Shown here one piece after another: positions 33,506-42,017 of a stretch of 64,000 nt of DNA. A model generated the notes under the pieces. It searched no databases. It was not told the origin of the DNA and saw nothing but the letters and a program-made list of their open reading frames with translations. Origin of the DNA: Streptomyces sp. NBC_00704 (GTDB lineage: Bacteria > Actinomycetota > Actinomycetes > Streptomycetales > Streptomycetaceae); the NCBI RefSeq assembly GCF_036226605.1, contig NZ_CP109000.1:4894501-4958500 (forward strand), in the 5' to 3' direction. The translations under genes were made by a program, and so were the position numbers. Each line of letters opens with the position of its first letter. Positions within the stretch are counted from its first letter, which is position 1.

Positions 33506-34765
33506 TCAGAAGCCGCTCAGCACGACGGCCTTCGTCCTGGCGAACTCCTCGTCGGTCAGCACACCGTCGCGGTGCAGCTCGCCCAGTTCGCGCAGCCGGC
33601 GCAGCAGCACGTCATGGTGGTCGGACGGGCGGTGGTCGGACGGGCGGTGGTCGGACGGAGGGTGGTCGGGCGGAGGGTGGTCGGACGGGTGGTGGTCGGA
33701 CGGGGACCGGACGGTGGTGGCCGGAAGCCGCTGCCCCTGGGCCGCCGCACGGGCCGCCGCCCGCCCGGACGCCCTCACCGAACCGTCGACGCCGTCGACC
33801 TCGCCGCCCACGGGACGGTCGACGCCTTCGCCGGCGGGACCATGGAGGCCTTCGTCCACGGATCGGCCTACCGGTCCGCCCACTGGTCCGTCCATGGGGC
33901 GGCCTGCCGGTCCGTTCACGGGACCGCCCACCGGTCCCTTCACGGAACCGCCCACCGGTCCCTTCACGGGACCGCCCACCGGTCCCTTCACGGGACCGCC
34001 CACCGGTCCGTTCACGGGACCGCCCGTGGGGCTGTCCACGGGTGCGGGGTGCGTGCGGGCCGAGGGGTGCGGGAGACGCGCGGTGACGGCCGTCGCCACC
34101 AGCGCCGTCAGCAGGTCGCGGCTCACGTTGCCCCACAGGTCCAGGGCGTAGGGGTCCTTCTCGGCCGGCAGTTTCGCGTACCGCGTCTCGCGGGTCACGA
34201 AGCGCAGGAATCCGTCGTCCAGACCGGTGTTGGGCAGCCACTCGACCCGCAGCAGGTCGGCGACGTCGAACACGCGGGGCCCGGTCGCGCGCTTCACCCG
34301 GTCCGAGGTGTCCGCCCAGTCGATCCGCACCTGGACGCCGTCGAAGGAGACCGTGCCGTCGGAGGACCGCACCGACACGGGCACCGGCGGACCGGGCAGC
34401 AGGTACTCCGCGGTCGGGCCGTCCGCGATCCGGTCCAGCAGCAGCGCGTGCCGGATCTCCTCGGCGAGGTACTCGGCGATGCCCGAGCGGTCCGTGTCCA
34501 CGGCGAGCCGGTAGGGGTCGGCCGCGTCCGGCAGCCGCCCGCCGGTCGCCTGGAGCAGCGGGTCCGCGCCCTCGCGCAGTCGCATCCGCAGCCGCCCGCG
34601 CCTGCGCCGGCTCTCGTAGACGACCCCGGCGACCGCCTCCAGCGGCACCGCGATCTCCCCGTACGTCTGCCGGAACAGCGGCACGGAACGGTGCAGTCCC
34701 GGCGTGATCCTGACCGTCGTGCCGTCGAAGGCCCAGGTCCCGTGACGCTGGATGATCTCGGCCAT
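33506..34765 (-). CDS. DUF4429 protein with C-terminal SHOCT domain and repeat linker
   Basis: 419 residues. Two DUF4429 units (about 1-115, containing WAFDGTTVRITPGL, and about 125-225, containing VSFDGVQVRIDWAD) are joined to a C-terminal SHOCT domain (LLRRLRELGELHRDGVLTDE, ending FARTKAVVL). Between them lie two expanded repeats: GPVGGPVK-type octapeptides at about 245-310, and PSDHR/PSDHP pentapeptides at about 355-385. SHOCT domains often mediate oligomerisation; no enzymatic role is evident. ATG at 34765 was preferred to a TTG six bases earlier. Confidence 0.88.
   Translation of the reverse strand: MAEIIQRHGTWAFDGTTVRITPGLHRSVPLFRQTYGEIAVPLEAVAGVVYESRRRRGRLRMRLREGADPLLQATGGRLPDAADPYRLAVDTDRSGIAEYLAEEIRHALLLDRIADGPTAEYLLPGPPVPVSVRSSDGTVSFDGVQVRIDWADTSDRVKRATGPRVFDVADLLRVEWLPNTGLDDGFLRFVTRETRYAKLPAEKDPYALDLWGNVSRDLLTALVATAVTARLPHPSARTHPAPVDSPTGGPVNGPVGGPVKGPVGGPVKGPVGGSVKGPVGGPVNGPAGRPMDGPVGGPVGRSVDEGLHGPAGEGVDRPVGGEVDGVDGSVRASGRAAARAAAQGQRLPATTVRSPSDHHPSDHPPPDHPPSDHRPSDHRPSDHHDVLLRRLRELGELHRDGVLTDEEFARTKAVVLSGF
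33615..34035. repeat. Two coding repeat arrays in the DUF4429 gene
   Basis: 33615-33705 is a 15-base repeat (GGTGGTCGGACGGGC words) coding the PSDHx pentapeptides. 33880-34035 is a 24-base repeat (TTCACGGGACCGCCCACCGG words) coding GPVGGPVK. Both keep the frame. Confidence 0.8.
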
Positions 34766-34965
34766 GGGCAAATTCTCGCAGCCGGGTCAACACGGCCTGC
34801 CCGGCTTCACCCGCCCTGACCAGACCTGCCGGACACACAGGGTGTGTCGTAGGGCACAATTCGTCGACATCGCAGGGGAGTTGTTCACAGGGTGGCGACC
34901 GGGGCCTTCAACGGGCTCTCCGGGACCGCCATCCGATCGGGTCGCGGGGAAGGCGGGCGTCGGAC

Positions 34966-36255
34966 GTGGCGGTGCAGGAGGCGAGACAGGGAGCGGGCCC
35001 CGGCCCGGGGCCGGGCGCGCACGAAGGCGGCTGCGCCTGCGGGGACTGCCCCCACGGCGCACGTGAGGGACACCGGCGCGCGGTCGCCGCGTTCCTGCAG
35101 AAACGGGACGGGTTCGCCGCCGGACAGGGCCTGCCCGCCGCCGTCGCCCACTCCTTCTCGGCGTCCCGCCAGTGGGTCTCGGAGGAGCTGACCCAGTCCG
35201 CGGAACACGTCGCCGAACGCGGCCGCGCCGAGGGCGAGGCCTGGCTCGGCCGCCTGTGGCTGCGCACCGCGGTCACCGTGTGGGCCGCGGTCGTCATCCT
35301 CCTGCTGGTGCAGGCCCTGACCGCCGTCGGCGCGGGCTGGACGGCCGCCCGCACCGCCGGACTCCTCGCCGCCCTCGTCGTCGCCGGCGCGCTGACCGCC
35401 GCCTCCTGGTTCCACCGGGCGCGCGGCGGGGCGCTCGCACCCGTGATCGGCGAGGACAACCGGTTGTCCACCTCCCGCGCGGTCGCCGCCGCCTGGGTGC
35501 TGTTCGTGGCCTACGCCGTGCTGGTCCTGGTGGGCCGGCTCGCCGCCGCCTCCGGCCACGCCGAGCGCGACGCGCTGATCGCCGGACTCGACCTCGCCCG
35601 CGGCGCCGGCACGGTGACCGTCCTCGCCGTGGTCTGCGGCATCGCCGTACTGGTGCGCCGCGTGGTCGGCCTGCGCGTCCTCGGCCAGCGGCTGCAGAAG
35701 GTCCGCGCCCACCGGCCCCGGGCGGCCGACCTGCTCACCGACGACGCCGGCCGCGGCGCCTTCGCCGACATCCAGTACGCCGTGATCGGCGCCGTCGCCC
35801 TCGCCTTCGCCGCGGTGCGCCTGGCCCGCCGCCCCGACCAACTGCCCGATCTGCCCTGGGGCCTGGCGGTCGTCGTCCTCGTCTCGGCCGCCACCTACCT
35901 CGCCGGCAAGTACGCCGAGGGAGGCCGGCCCGTCATCCTCTCCGTCGTCCGTTCCCGCGAGGCCGGTGACCTCGACGCCCCCATCCGCACCGGCGACGAC
36001 ATCGAGATCCGCGGCGCCGGATTCGTCCCGCCCGGCGCCCAGACCGCCGACCGCCTCGCCCGCATGGTCGTCCGCATCGGCCCCGTCCATGTGCACGTTC
36101 CCCTCGTCCCCGTCACGGGCGGCTTCAGCAACCCCGGCGACGACGTTCTCACCGTTCCCGTGCCCGCGGACGTGGAGCCCGGACGCATGGACGTCCAGGT
36201 CGTCACCGCGGCCGGGGTGGAGACCAACCGCTACGCCATCGACGTCACCGACTGA
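34966..36255 (+). CDS. Conserved membrane protein with C-terminal TIG-like domain
   Basis: 429 residues. A soluble N-terminus carries a cysteine cluster (CACGDC, residues 23-28), then six predicted spans between about 97 and 316 (for example TVWAAVVILLLVQALTAV, AAWVLFVAYAVLVLVG, LAVVVLVSAATYLAGKYA), and about 100 residues of beta-rich sequence at the end (IEIRGAGFVPP, VDVTD-type terminus) resembling an immunoglobulin-like TIG/IPT fold. GTG start with GGGGAAGG upstream. Function unknown; a role at the cell envelope is inferred only from topology. Confidence 0.82.
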   Translation: MAVQEARQGAGPGPGPGAHEGGCACGDCPHGAREGHRRAVAAFLQKRDGFAAGQGLPAAVAHSFSASRQWVSEELTQSAEHVAERGRAEGEAWLGRLWLRTAVTVWAAVVILLLVQALTAVGAGWTAARTAGLLAALVVAGALTAASWFHRARGGALAPVIGEDNRLSTSRAVAAAWVLFVAYAVLVLVGRLAAASGHAERDALIAGLDLARGAGTVTVLAVVCGIAVLVRRVVGLRVLGQRLQKVRAHRPRAADLLTDDAGRGAFADIQYAVIGAVALAFAAVRLARRPDQLPDLPWGLAVVVLVSAATYLAGKYAEGGRPVILSVVRSREAGDLDAPIRTGDDIEIRGAGFVPPGAQTADRLARMVVRIGPVHVHVPLVPVTGGFSNPGDDVLTVPVPADVEPGRMDVQVVTAAGVETNRYAIDVTD

Positions 36256-36260
36256 GACAC

Positions 36261-36334
36261 CGACCCGAGACAGCGAACTGGACACCGGCTGCGACCCCGA
36301 CCCGAGACAGAGAACTGGACACCGACTGCGACAC
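36261..36334. repeat. 37-bp tandem duplication
   Basis: Two copies starting CGACCCGAGACAG at 36261 and 36298 with three substitutions, immediately after the membrane-protein stop codon. Intergenic. Confidence 0.85.
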
Positions 36335-36493
36335 CGCCCGCCCTCGTTCTCCAGGCCTGCCCCCGTCGTTCCCGCACCGGCCGGTGAACCGGGTTCGGGC
36401 GGAGCCCGTGCACACGTTTGAGTGCACCCCGCATGCCGTACGTATGGTCTGTCGAGGGGACCCACCACTCCGGGCGAGAGGCGGCTGCGGGCG

Positions 36494-37030
36494 ATGACTC
36501 ACAGTATGCGGACGGACACCTATCCCAGATATCCCGACGGCGGCGGCCGGGGCCTGCGGGACACCGCCGCCCGCTACGCACTCCTCCCTCTGCGGATATT
36601 CCTCGGCGTGACCTTCATCTACGCCGGGCTCGACAAGCTCACCGATCCCGCCTTCCTCAAGGCGAGCGGCGCCGGCTCGATCGGCGAGACCATGCGCGCC
36701 GTCCGGGACTCCTCGGCCATCCCCGCCATGGTCGATCTGGCCCTGAAGAGCCCCGTCGGCTTCGGTTACGCCATGGCCTTCGGCGAACTCGCCGTCGGCG
36801 CAGGCGTCCTGCTCGGTGTCCTCACCCGGCTCGCCGCGGTGGGCGGCGCCCTGATCTCGCTCAGCCTGTGGCTGACGGTGAGCTGGGCCTCCGATCCGTA
36901 CTACCTGGGCAACGACCTCCCCTATCTGATGGCCTGGCTGCCCTTCATCCTCGCGGGCGCCCCGGTCCTCTCCCTGGACGCGGCCTGGCGATCCAGACGA
37001 CGTCAAGGGGGCACGGGAAGCCTGGGCTAA
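36494..37030 (+). CDS. DoxX-family membrane protein
   Basis: 178 residues, four predicted membrane spans (LPLRIFLGVTFIYAGLDKL, GFGYAMAFGELAVGAGVLLG, LAAVGGALISLSLWLTV, DLPYLMAWLPFILAGAPVL). The opening LRIFLGVTFIYAGLDKLTDP is the DoxX hallmark. Related mycobacterial proteins take part in redox homeostasis complexes with superoxide dismutase and a thiol oxidoreductase, but no such partner is here. ATG at 36494 chosen for the GAGAGGCGG upstream; an ATG four codons later is possible. Confidence 0.88.
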   Translation: MTHSMRTDTYPRYPDGGGRGLRDTAARYALLPLRIFLGVTFIYAGLDKLTDPAFLKASGAGSIGETMRAVRDSSAIPAMVDLALKSPVGFGYAMAFGELAVGAGVLLGVLTRLAAVGGALISLSLWLTVSWASDPYYLGNDLPYLMAWLPFILAGAPVLSLDAAWRSRRRQGGTGSLG

Positions 37031-37612
37031 TCCCGGCCGGACGGCCGGACGGCCGGACGGCCGGACGGCCGGGCGGACGGGGGCGGACGCGCGATGGATG
37101 CGGAGCGGACGCCGGCCGGATGCGCGACGGGCGCAGGACGGACGCAGGACGGACGCAGGGCAGGACGTCCACGCCGATCGCCGGAGCGCCGGGTGCCGAA
37201 CCCCGATCGCCGGAGCGCCGGGTGCCGAACCCCGGGTGCCGGATGCCGGGTGCCGAACGCCGGACCCCGGGGTTCGGGCGCCCGACGATGTCCGACGGCG
37301 TCCGAGGCCGGAACCTTCGCGCCCGCACCGGTCGGTCTCCTTGCCGGGCCAGAGGCGACCACAGCCGACCACAGGACGACCGGCTGTCCCCGGTCAGAGC
37401 CGCCCAAGTCGGCCACGGTGAGGTGATCGCGCGGACCGGAGCCGGTCCTGGCCGGTCTCGGCATGGTGGTCGGGCGGCCGGTTTCGGTCGGCCACGGTGA
37501 GGTGATCCGCCGGCCGGGGCCGGTCCCGACCGGTCTCGGCACGCTGGTCGGGCAGCCGGTTTCGGTCGGTCACAGCGAGGTGATCGCGCGGGCCGGGGCC
37601 GGTCCTGGCCGG
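37031..37612. repeat. Repeat-filled intergenic region with a 78/79-bp tandem array
   Basis: Three repeat types fill this 580-base convergent gap. About 37035-37080 is an 8-base CGGACGGC run. About 37172-37250 carries a 29-base unit (GATCGCCGGAGCGCCGGGTG) two to three times. From 37411 to about 37640 a 78/79-base unit starting GGCCACGGTGAGGTGATC recurs at 37411, 37490 and 37568, the last copy running into the 3' end of the next minus-strand gene. No gene is supported. Confidence 0.88.
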
Positions 37613-37858
37613 TCACGGCATGGTGGTCGGGCCGGTTCCGGTCGGGGCCGTTCGGCCGGACGGGCCCCGTCGTCTTCGTACGCCCCGGGCCACCGCGCCC
37701 GCCACGCCCGCCAGGCAGAGGCCGGCCATGACGATCGGGATCATCGCGAACCACTGCGCCTGCCACAGACCGCCCGCGTCGCCCGCGAAGACGACGCCCG
37801 CGAGGACGAACGCGGCGCCGGCGACCAGGCGGCCGGGCCGGAACTCATGACGCAGCAA
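37613..37858 (-). CDS. Small two-span membrane protein
   Basis: 81 residues with two hydrophobic helices (LVAGAAFVLAGVVFAGDAGG and FAMIPIVMAGLCLAGVAGAV) and a basic tail. TTG start with GGAGG five to six bases upstream; it overlaps the end of the preceding PspC gene by 14 bases in another frame, so translation is probably coupled. The last codons (PTGTGPTTMP) lie in a 79-bp repeat copy. Function unknown; a partner of the PspC protein is inferred. Confidence 0.8.
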   Translation of the reverse strand: MLRHEFRPGRLVAGAAFVLAGVVFAGDAGGLWQAQWFAMIPIVMAGLCLAGVAGAVARGVRRRRGPSGRTAPTGTGPTTMP

Positions 37859-39686
37859 GGGCCACCTCCGCCTGTCCCACTCCGACCTTGAGCTCCAGAT
37901 CGATGGTCCCCCCGTCCGCCTGTCCCGAGGCGGGCCGCAGGGTGATCTCCTTGTGCTTCCCCGGCTCCACGTCCACGTCCTTCTCGTCGTCGCCGGGCAG
38001 CTGGACGTCGCCCAGCCCCACGTCGATCCGCACCTTCACGGTCACATCCCGCGGCACGACCACCTTCAGCCGGCCTGCCCCCACCTCGGCGCCCGCGCTG
38101 ACCGTCTGCCCCTCGGCCAGCTCCAGCCGAGAGAGGTCCAGCGTGCCGTCGCCCGTGCCCAGGTCGTAGTGCGTCCGCACCTCCGCCATCGTCGTGGGCC
38201 GCCAGGTCGTGTCGGTCCAGTGGTTGTCGATGTTCCTCGGGAGCACGGCCGCTCCGGCCAGCAGACCCGCCGTGACGATGGCCAGGAACACCGACCCCGC
38301 GCCCGTGCGCCCCAGGAACGAGCTGACCGCGATGCCCGCGCCGAGCACGATGAGCGCGGCCGCCAGGCCCGCTTGCAGGCTCTCGCCGAGCGGATGTGCG
38401 TCCCAGGTGTGTCTGGTGACGAGGCCGCCCGCGAGCAGGGCCAGCAGGAACACCCAGCCGCCGATCCACGGCTGGCCCGAGGGCCGGGTGTACGGCTCGC
38501 GCGGGGCGCGTACGTCCTCGCGGCGGCGGTGGCCGGTGAGCTCCACCGCGACGTCCGCCATGAAGTCGCGGCCGCGGGATTCCGACGGCCCCCACAGGTA
38601 GCCGGTGCCGCCGTCGTGGGTGCCGTCCTTGACTATGGGGTCACGCCACCAGGAGGGGTAGGCGTCGGGCACGGGCGGCGCCTGGGCCTCCGGCGGCGCG
38701 TCGGCCACGGCCTGCGCGGCCAGCGGGTCGGGGTCGGAGGAGTCCCGGTGCCGCGACCAGTACCCGGCGCCCGCGAGGAGCAGGGAGACGACGACGGCGA
38801 ACGCGAGCACGCTGCCGTTGCTCAGCATCGACAGGAACACCCCGCATCCGACCAGCGCGAACAGCACCGCCGCGAGGGCCTGGCCGTCGACCCGGCCGGT
38901 CAGGAGCTTGCGCACCTCGTTCTGCCCGTCGTCGGCGTAGGGCACGAACAGCCAGGCGAAGCCGTAGAAGATGAGGCCGAGGCCGCCGGTCGCGGAGAGC
39001 ACGGCGAGAGTGATGCGGAAGATCACCGGGTCCATGTCGCACTGCCGTCCGAGACCCGCGCACACCCCCGCGACCATCTTGTGCTCGCGGTCCCGCCGGA
39101 ACCTCGCAGGCAGCCCGGCGCCCGCCGCACCGCCCGCCGATCCCCGGCCAGCGTCCGGGCCTGCGCCCGCCGCGCCGCCCGCCGCACCGCTCGCCGTGCC
39201 GCCCGTCGATTCCCGGCCGGCGTCCGGGCCCGCGCCCGTCACGCCGCCAGCTGCACCGCTCGTCGATTCCCGGCCGGTGTCCGGGCCCGCGCCCGCGGAG
39301 GCGGCAGCCGCCATGGCGGCCGCGGCTGCCGCCTCGGCCGCCGTCATGCCGTCCTCTTCGCGGACGCCCGGCTTCCGGTGTCCCGTCCTCTGCTCTCCAT
39401 GGACTCCCCGCTTCCCGAGCCCTTCCTCGCTCCCGTGCTCCCGTGAATCGGGCCGTTCCCGTGAATCGGGCCGTTCCTGCGCCTCGGACCGTTCCCGGTC
39501 ATCGGGGCGTTCCCGGTCATCGGGCGGCACCCGGTCGTCGTGCCGCACTTCGTCGTCGTGCCCCTGCTTCCCGTGCGCGCGAGGTGGGTCACCGGCGGCG
39601 CCCGGGGCGCCGGAGGACGGGGCGGCCGCGTCGGGCGCGGCGCCCCCGTCGGGCACGGCGTCCGCGGCGTGCTGGTGATCTGTCAT
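37845..39686 (-). CDS. PspC-domain membrane protein with LiaF/toastrack-like C-terminus
   Basis: 613 residues. About 190 N-terminal residues are low-complexity: Arg/Asp/Glu-rich (DDRERPDDRE, DSRERPDSRE) then Ala/Gly/Thr-rich repeats (GPDAGRESTG). A PspC domain follows at about 196-255 (HKMVAGVCAGLGRQCDMDPV), several membrane spans, and a C-terminal beta-solenoid-like part (VSAGAEVGAGRLKVVVPRDV, GLGDVQLPGDD) like LiaF and the toastrack domains that flank PspC sensor systems. It is divergent from a PspC-type histidine kinase, so it probably modulates or is controlled by that system. ATG at 39686 behind GGAG; upstream in-frame sequence is unlikely to be translated. Confidence 0.88.
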   Translation of the reverse strand: MTDHQHAADAVPDGGAAPDAAAPSSGAPGAAGDPPRAHGKQGHDDEVRHDDRVPPDDRERPDDRERSEAQERPDSRERPDSREHGSEEGLGKRGVHGEQRTGHRKPGVREEDGMTAAEAAAAAAMAAAASAGAGPDTGRESTSGAAGGVTGAGPDAGRESTGGTASGAAGGAAGAGPDAGRGSAGGAAGAGLPARFRRDREHKMVAGVCAGLGRQCDMDPVIFRITLAVLSATGGLGLIFYGFAWLFVPYADDGQNEVRKLLTGRVDGQALAAVLFALVGCGVFLSMLSNGSVLAFAVVVSLLLAGAGYWSRHRDSSDPDPLAAQAVADAPPEAQAPPVPDAYPSWWRDPIVKDGTHDGGTGYLWGPSESRGRDFMADVAVELTGHRRREDVRAPREPYTRPSGQPWIGGWVFLLALLAGGLVTRHTWDAHPLGESLQAGLAAALIVLGAGIAVSSFLGRTGAGSVFLAIVTAGLLAGAAVLPRNIDNHWTDTTWRPTTMAEVRTHYDLGTGDGTLDLSRLELAEGQTVSAGAEVGAGRLKVVVPRDVTVKVRIDVGLGDVQLPGDDEKDVDVEPGKHKEITLRPASGQADGGTIDLELKVGVGQAEVALAAS

Positions 39687-39731
39687 GACTCCATGGTGGC
39701 GGGCGGACCGCCCTCGTGGCAGCCGGAACAA

Positions 39732-39831
39732 CCCTGGTCGAACCCTGATATCCGCCCTGATCCGCGGCCGGGGCCGCGCTCGGCGCGGCGGCGCCGCGAA
39801 GATCAGGGGCGTCTCGGGGGCGAACCCTGAT
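39732..39831. promoter_or_regulatory. Cluster of CCCTGAT boxes between the divergent PspC genes
   Basis: CCCTGAT occurs at 39743-39749, 39755-39761 and 39825-39831, as the inverse ATCAGGG at 39802-39808, and as CCCTGGT at 39732-39738. The first three are spaced 11-12 bases apart, on one face of the helix. Such density of a non-G+C word in a 100-base intergenic stretch suggests binding sites, most likely for the response regulator of this locus. Confidence 0.5.
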
Positions 39832-39865
39832 GCCCGGGCCCGCGGCCCGTGTGACCATCGTTGGC

Positions 39866-41158
39866 ATGCCGGAAGCCGCAGCAGCGCCACTCGTCGAACC
39901 GCGGCCGCCGCGCAAGCTCTACCGCAGCAGCGACGGACGCTGGCTGGGTGGCGTGGCGCGGGGGCTCGCCGGGCATCTCGGCCTGCCCGTCGTCTGGGTG
40001 CGGCTCGTCTTCGCGGGCCTGTTCATGGCGGACGGCCTCGGCGCCCTGCTCTACGCGGCCTTCTGGTTCTTCGTGCCCCTCGGCGTCGGCGGCGTCGGAG
40101 AACAGAAACCGCCTGCGCTCGTCGCCACCGAGACCGCGGCCGACGGCCGCCGCAGACTCGTGGCCCGCAAGCCCGACAAGGGGCAGATCGTCGCCCTGCT
40201 CCTCATGGTCGTGATCGCCACGGTCTTCGTGACCAACGTGAACCTGGGCAGCGGCGCCAAGGCCTACCTCGTGCCCGCCGTCCTCGTCGGCGCCGGCGTC
40301 GCCCTCGTCTGGCGTCAGGCGGACAACGCGCGCCGGGCCCGCTGGGTCGAGGTCGGCCGCAAGCGCCGTACGCTCACGCTCCTGCGCGCGGGCGCGGGCG
40401 TCCTGCTGGTCACGGCCGGCGTCTCCGGCAGCTTCGTGCTGCAAGGGTCCGCCACCCACCTCGGCTCCGTGCTCCAGGCGGCCCTGGCCGTCATCGTCGG
40501 CATCACGCTCCTCGCCGGGCCCTACCTGGTCCGGATGACACAGGACCTCTCCGAGGAGCGCCTGATGCGCATCCGCGCCCAGGAGCGGGCGGAGGTCGCC
40601 GCCCACGTCCACGACTCCGTGCTGCACACGCTGACGCTGATCCAGCGCAACGCGGAGAACGCCGGCGAGGTGCGCCGTCTCGCCCGCGCGCAGGAACGCG
40701 ACCTGCGCACCTGGCTCTACAAACCCGAGGGCACCGGCAAGGACGAGGCCGACGAGCCGGCCACGGTCGCCGACGCGGTGCGCCGCAGCGCCGCCGAGGT
40801 GGAGGACAAGCACGGCGTGCCCATCGAGGTGGTGGTGGTCGGGGACTGCCCGATCGACGAACGGGTCGGGGCACAGATGCAGGCCGCGCGCGAGGCGATG
40901 GTGAACGCGGCCAAGTACGGTGGCGACGGGGGCGCGGTGCAGGTCTTCGCCGAAGTCGAGGGGAGGACGGTCTTCGTGTCCGTCCGCGACCGCGGCCCCG
41001 GCTTCGACCTCGACTCGATACCCGCCGACCGGATGGGCGTCAGAGAATCGATCATCGGCCGCATGGAGCGGCACGGCGGCACGGCGCGGGTGCGGGCGGT
41101 CCCGGACGGCGGCACCGAGATCGAGCTGGAGATGGAGAGGGTGGAGAAGACGTCATGA
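39866..41158 (+). CDS. PspC-type sensor histidine kinase
   Basis: 430 residues. An N-terminal PspC domain (about 16-75, YRSSDGRWLGGVARGLAGHL) replaces a classical sensor domain, and further spans follow near 108-125, 135-148, 171-193 and 204-222. The HisKA_3 motif has the phospho-acceptor H249 (AAHVHDSVLHTL), and the HATPase region (MVNAAKYGG, VRDRGPGFDL, GGTEIELEM) is complete. The regulator gene overlaps its stop by four bases (ATGA). PspC-kinase systems of this type sense envelope stress; the ligand is unknown. ATG at 39866; a GTG at 39851 is an alternative. Confidence 0.92.
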   Translation: MPEAAAAPLVEPRPPRKLYRSSDGRWLGGVARGLAGHLGLPVVWVRLVFAGLFMADGLGALLYAAFWFFVPLGVGGVGEQKPPALVATETAADGRRRLVARKPDKGQIVALLLMVVIATVFVTNVNLGSGAKAYLVPAVLVGAGVALVWRQADNARRARWVEVGRKRRTLTLLRAGAGVLLVTAGVSGSFVLQGSATHLGSVLQAALAVIVGITLLAGPYLVRMTQDLSEERLMRIRAQERAEVAAHVHDSVLHTLTLIQRNAENAGEVRRLARAQERDLRTWLYKPEGTGKDEADEPATVADAVRRSAAEVEDKHGVPIEVVVVGDCPIDERVGAQMQAAREAMVNAAKYGGDGGAVQVFAEVEGRTVFVSVRDRGPGFDLDSIPADRMGVRESIIGRMERHGGTARVRAVPDGGTEIELEMERVEKTS

Positions 41159-41910
41159 GCGAGCCGACCGACACGAACGACATGAGCGGCGCCGCGGAGA
41201 CGGGGGGTGCCGGGGAGCCGGCGCAGACCTCCGGGGGCGCGGCGGGCGGGCGCCGGGTGCGGGTGGTCCTCGTCGACGACCACCGTATGTTCCGCACCGG
41301 CGTGCAGGCCGAGATCGGCCGGACCGAGGAGACCGGCGTCGAGGTCGTCGGCGAGGCGGCGGACGTCGACCAGGCGGTCACCGTCATCACCGCGACCCGG
41401 CCCGAGGTCGTCCTCCTCGACGTCCATCTGCCGGGCGGCGGGGGCGTCGAGGTGCTGCGCCGCTGCGCCCCGCTGATGGCCGACGCCGAGCAGCCGGTGC
41501 GCTTCCTGGCGCTGTCGGTGTCGGACGCGGCGGAGGACGTCATCGGGGTCATCCGCGGCGGCGCCCGGGGCTATGTCACCAAGACGATCACCGGGACCGA
41601 CCTGGTGAACTCGATCTTCCGGGTTCAGGAGGGCGACGCGGTGTTCTCGCCGCGCCTCGCCGGGTTCGTCCTCGACGCCTTCGCCTCCACCGACGCCCCG
41701 CCGGTCGACGAGGACCTCGACCGGCTCACCCAGCGCGAGCGCGAGGTGCTGCGGCTCATCGCCCGCGGCTACGCCTACAAGGAGATCGCCAAGCAGCTCT
41801 TCATCTCCGTCAAGACGGTCGAGTCGCACGTCTCGGCGGTGCTGCGCAAGCTCCAGCTGTCGAACCGTCACGAACTGACCCGGTGGGCGACGGCGCGACG
41901 GCTGGTGTGA
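41155..41910 (+). CDS. LuxR-family response regulator partner of the PspC kinase
   Basis: 251 residues. Receiver domain at about 33-160 with acidic pair DD41-42 and phosphorylation site D89 (VVLLDVHLPG); LuxR HTH at about 182-245 (LTQREREVLRLIARGYAYKE, FISVKTVESHVSAVLRKLQL). A 30-residue Thr/Gly/Ala-rich leader precedes the receiver. Its ATG overlaps the kinase stop, so the two are translated together. The clustered CCCTGAT boxes upstream of the operon are candidate autoregulatory sites. Confidence 0.94.
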   Translation: MSEPTDTNDMSGAAETGGAGEPAQTSGGAAGGRRVRVVLVDDHRMFRTGVQAEIGRTEETGVEVVGEAADVDQAVTVITATRPEVVLLDVHLPGGGGVEVLRRCAPLMADAEQPVRFLALSVSDAAEDVIGVIRGGARGYVTKTITGTDLVNSIFRVQEGDAVFSPRLAGFVLDAFASTDAPPVDEDLDRLTQREREVLRLIARGYAYKEIAKQLFISVKTVESHVSAVLRKLQLSNRHELTRWATARRLV

Positions 41911-42017
41911 CGAGACACGAGACCGTGTGACGGCATGCGTGCATGCGGGCACGCGTGCACGCGGGCACGCGGGCTGACGGGGGGCGGCGCTTCGACGGCG
42001 CGCCGTCCGCCCGGACC

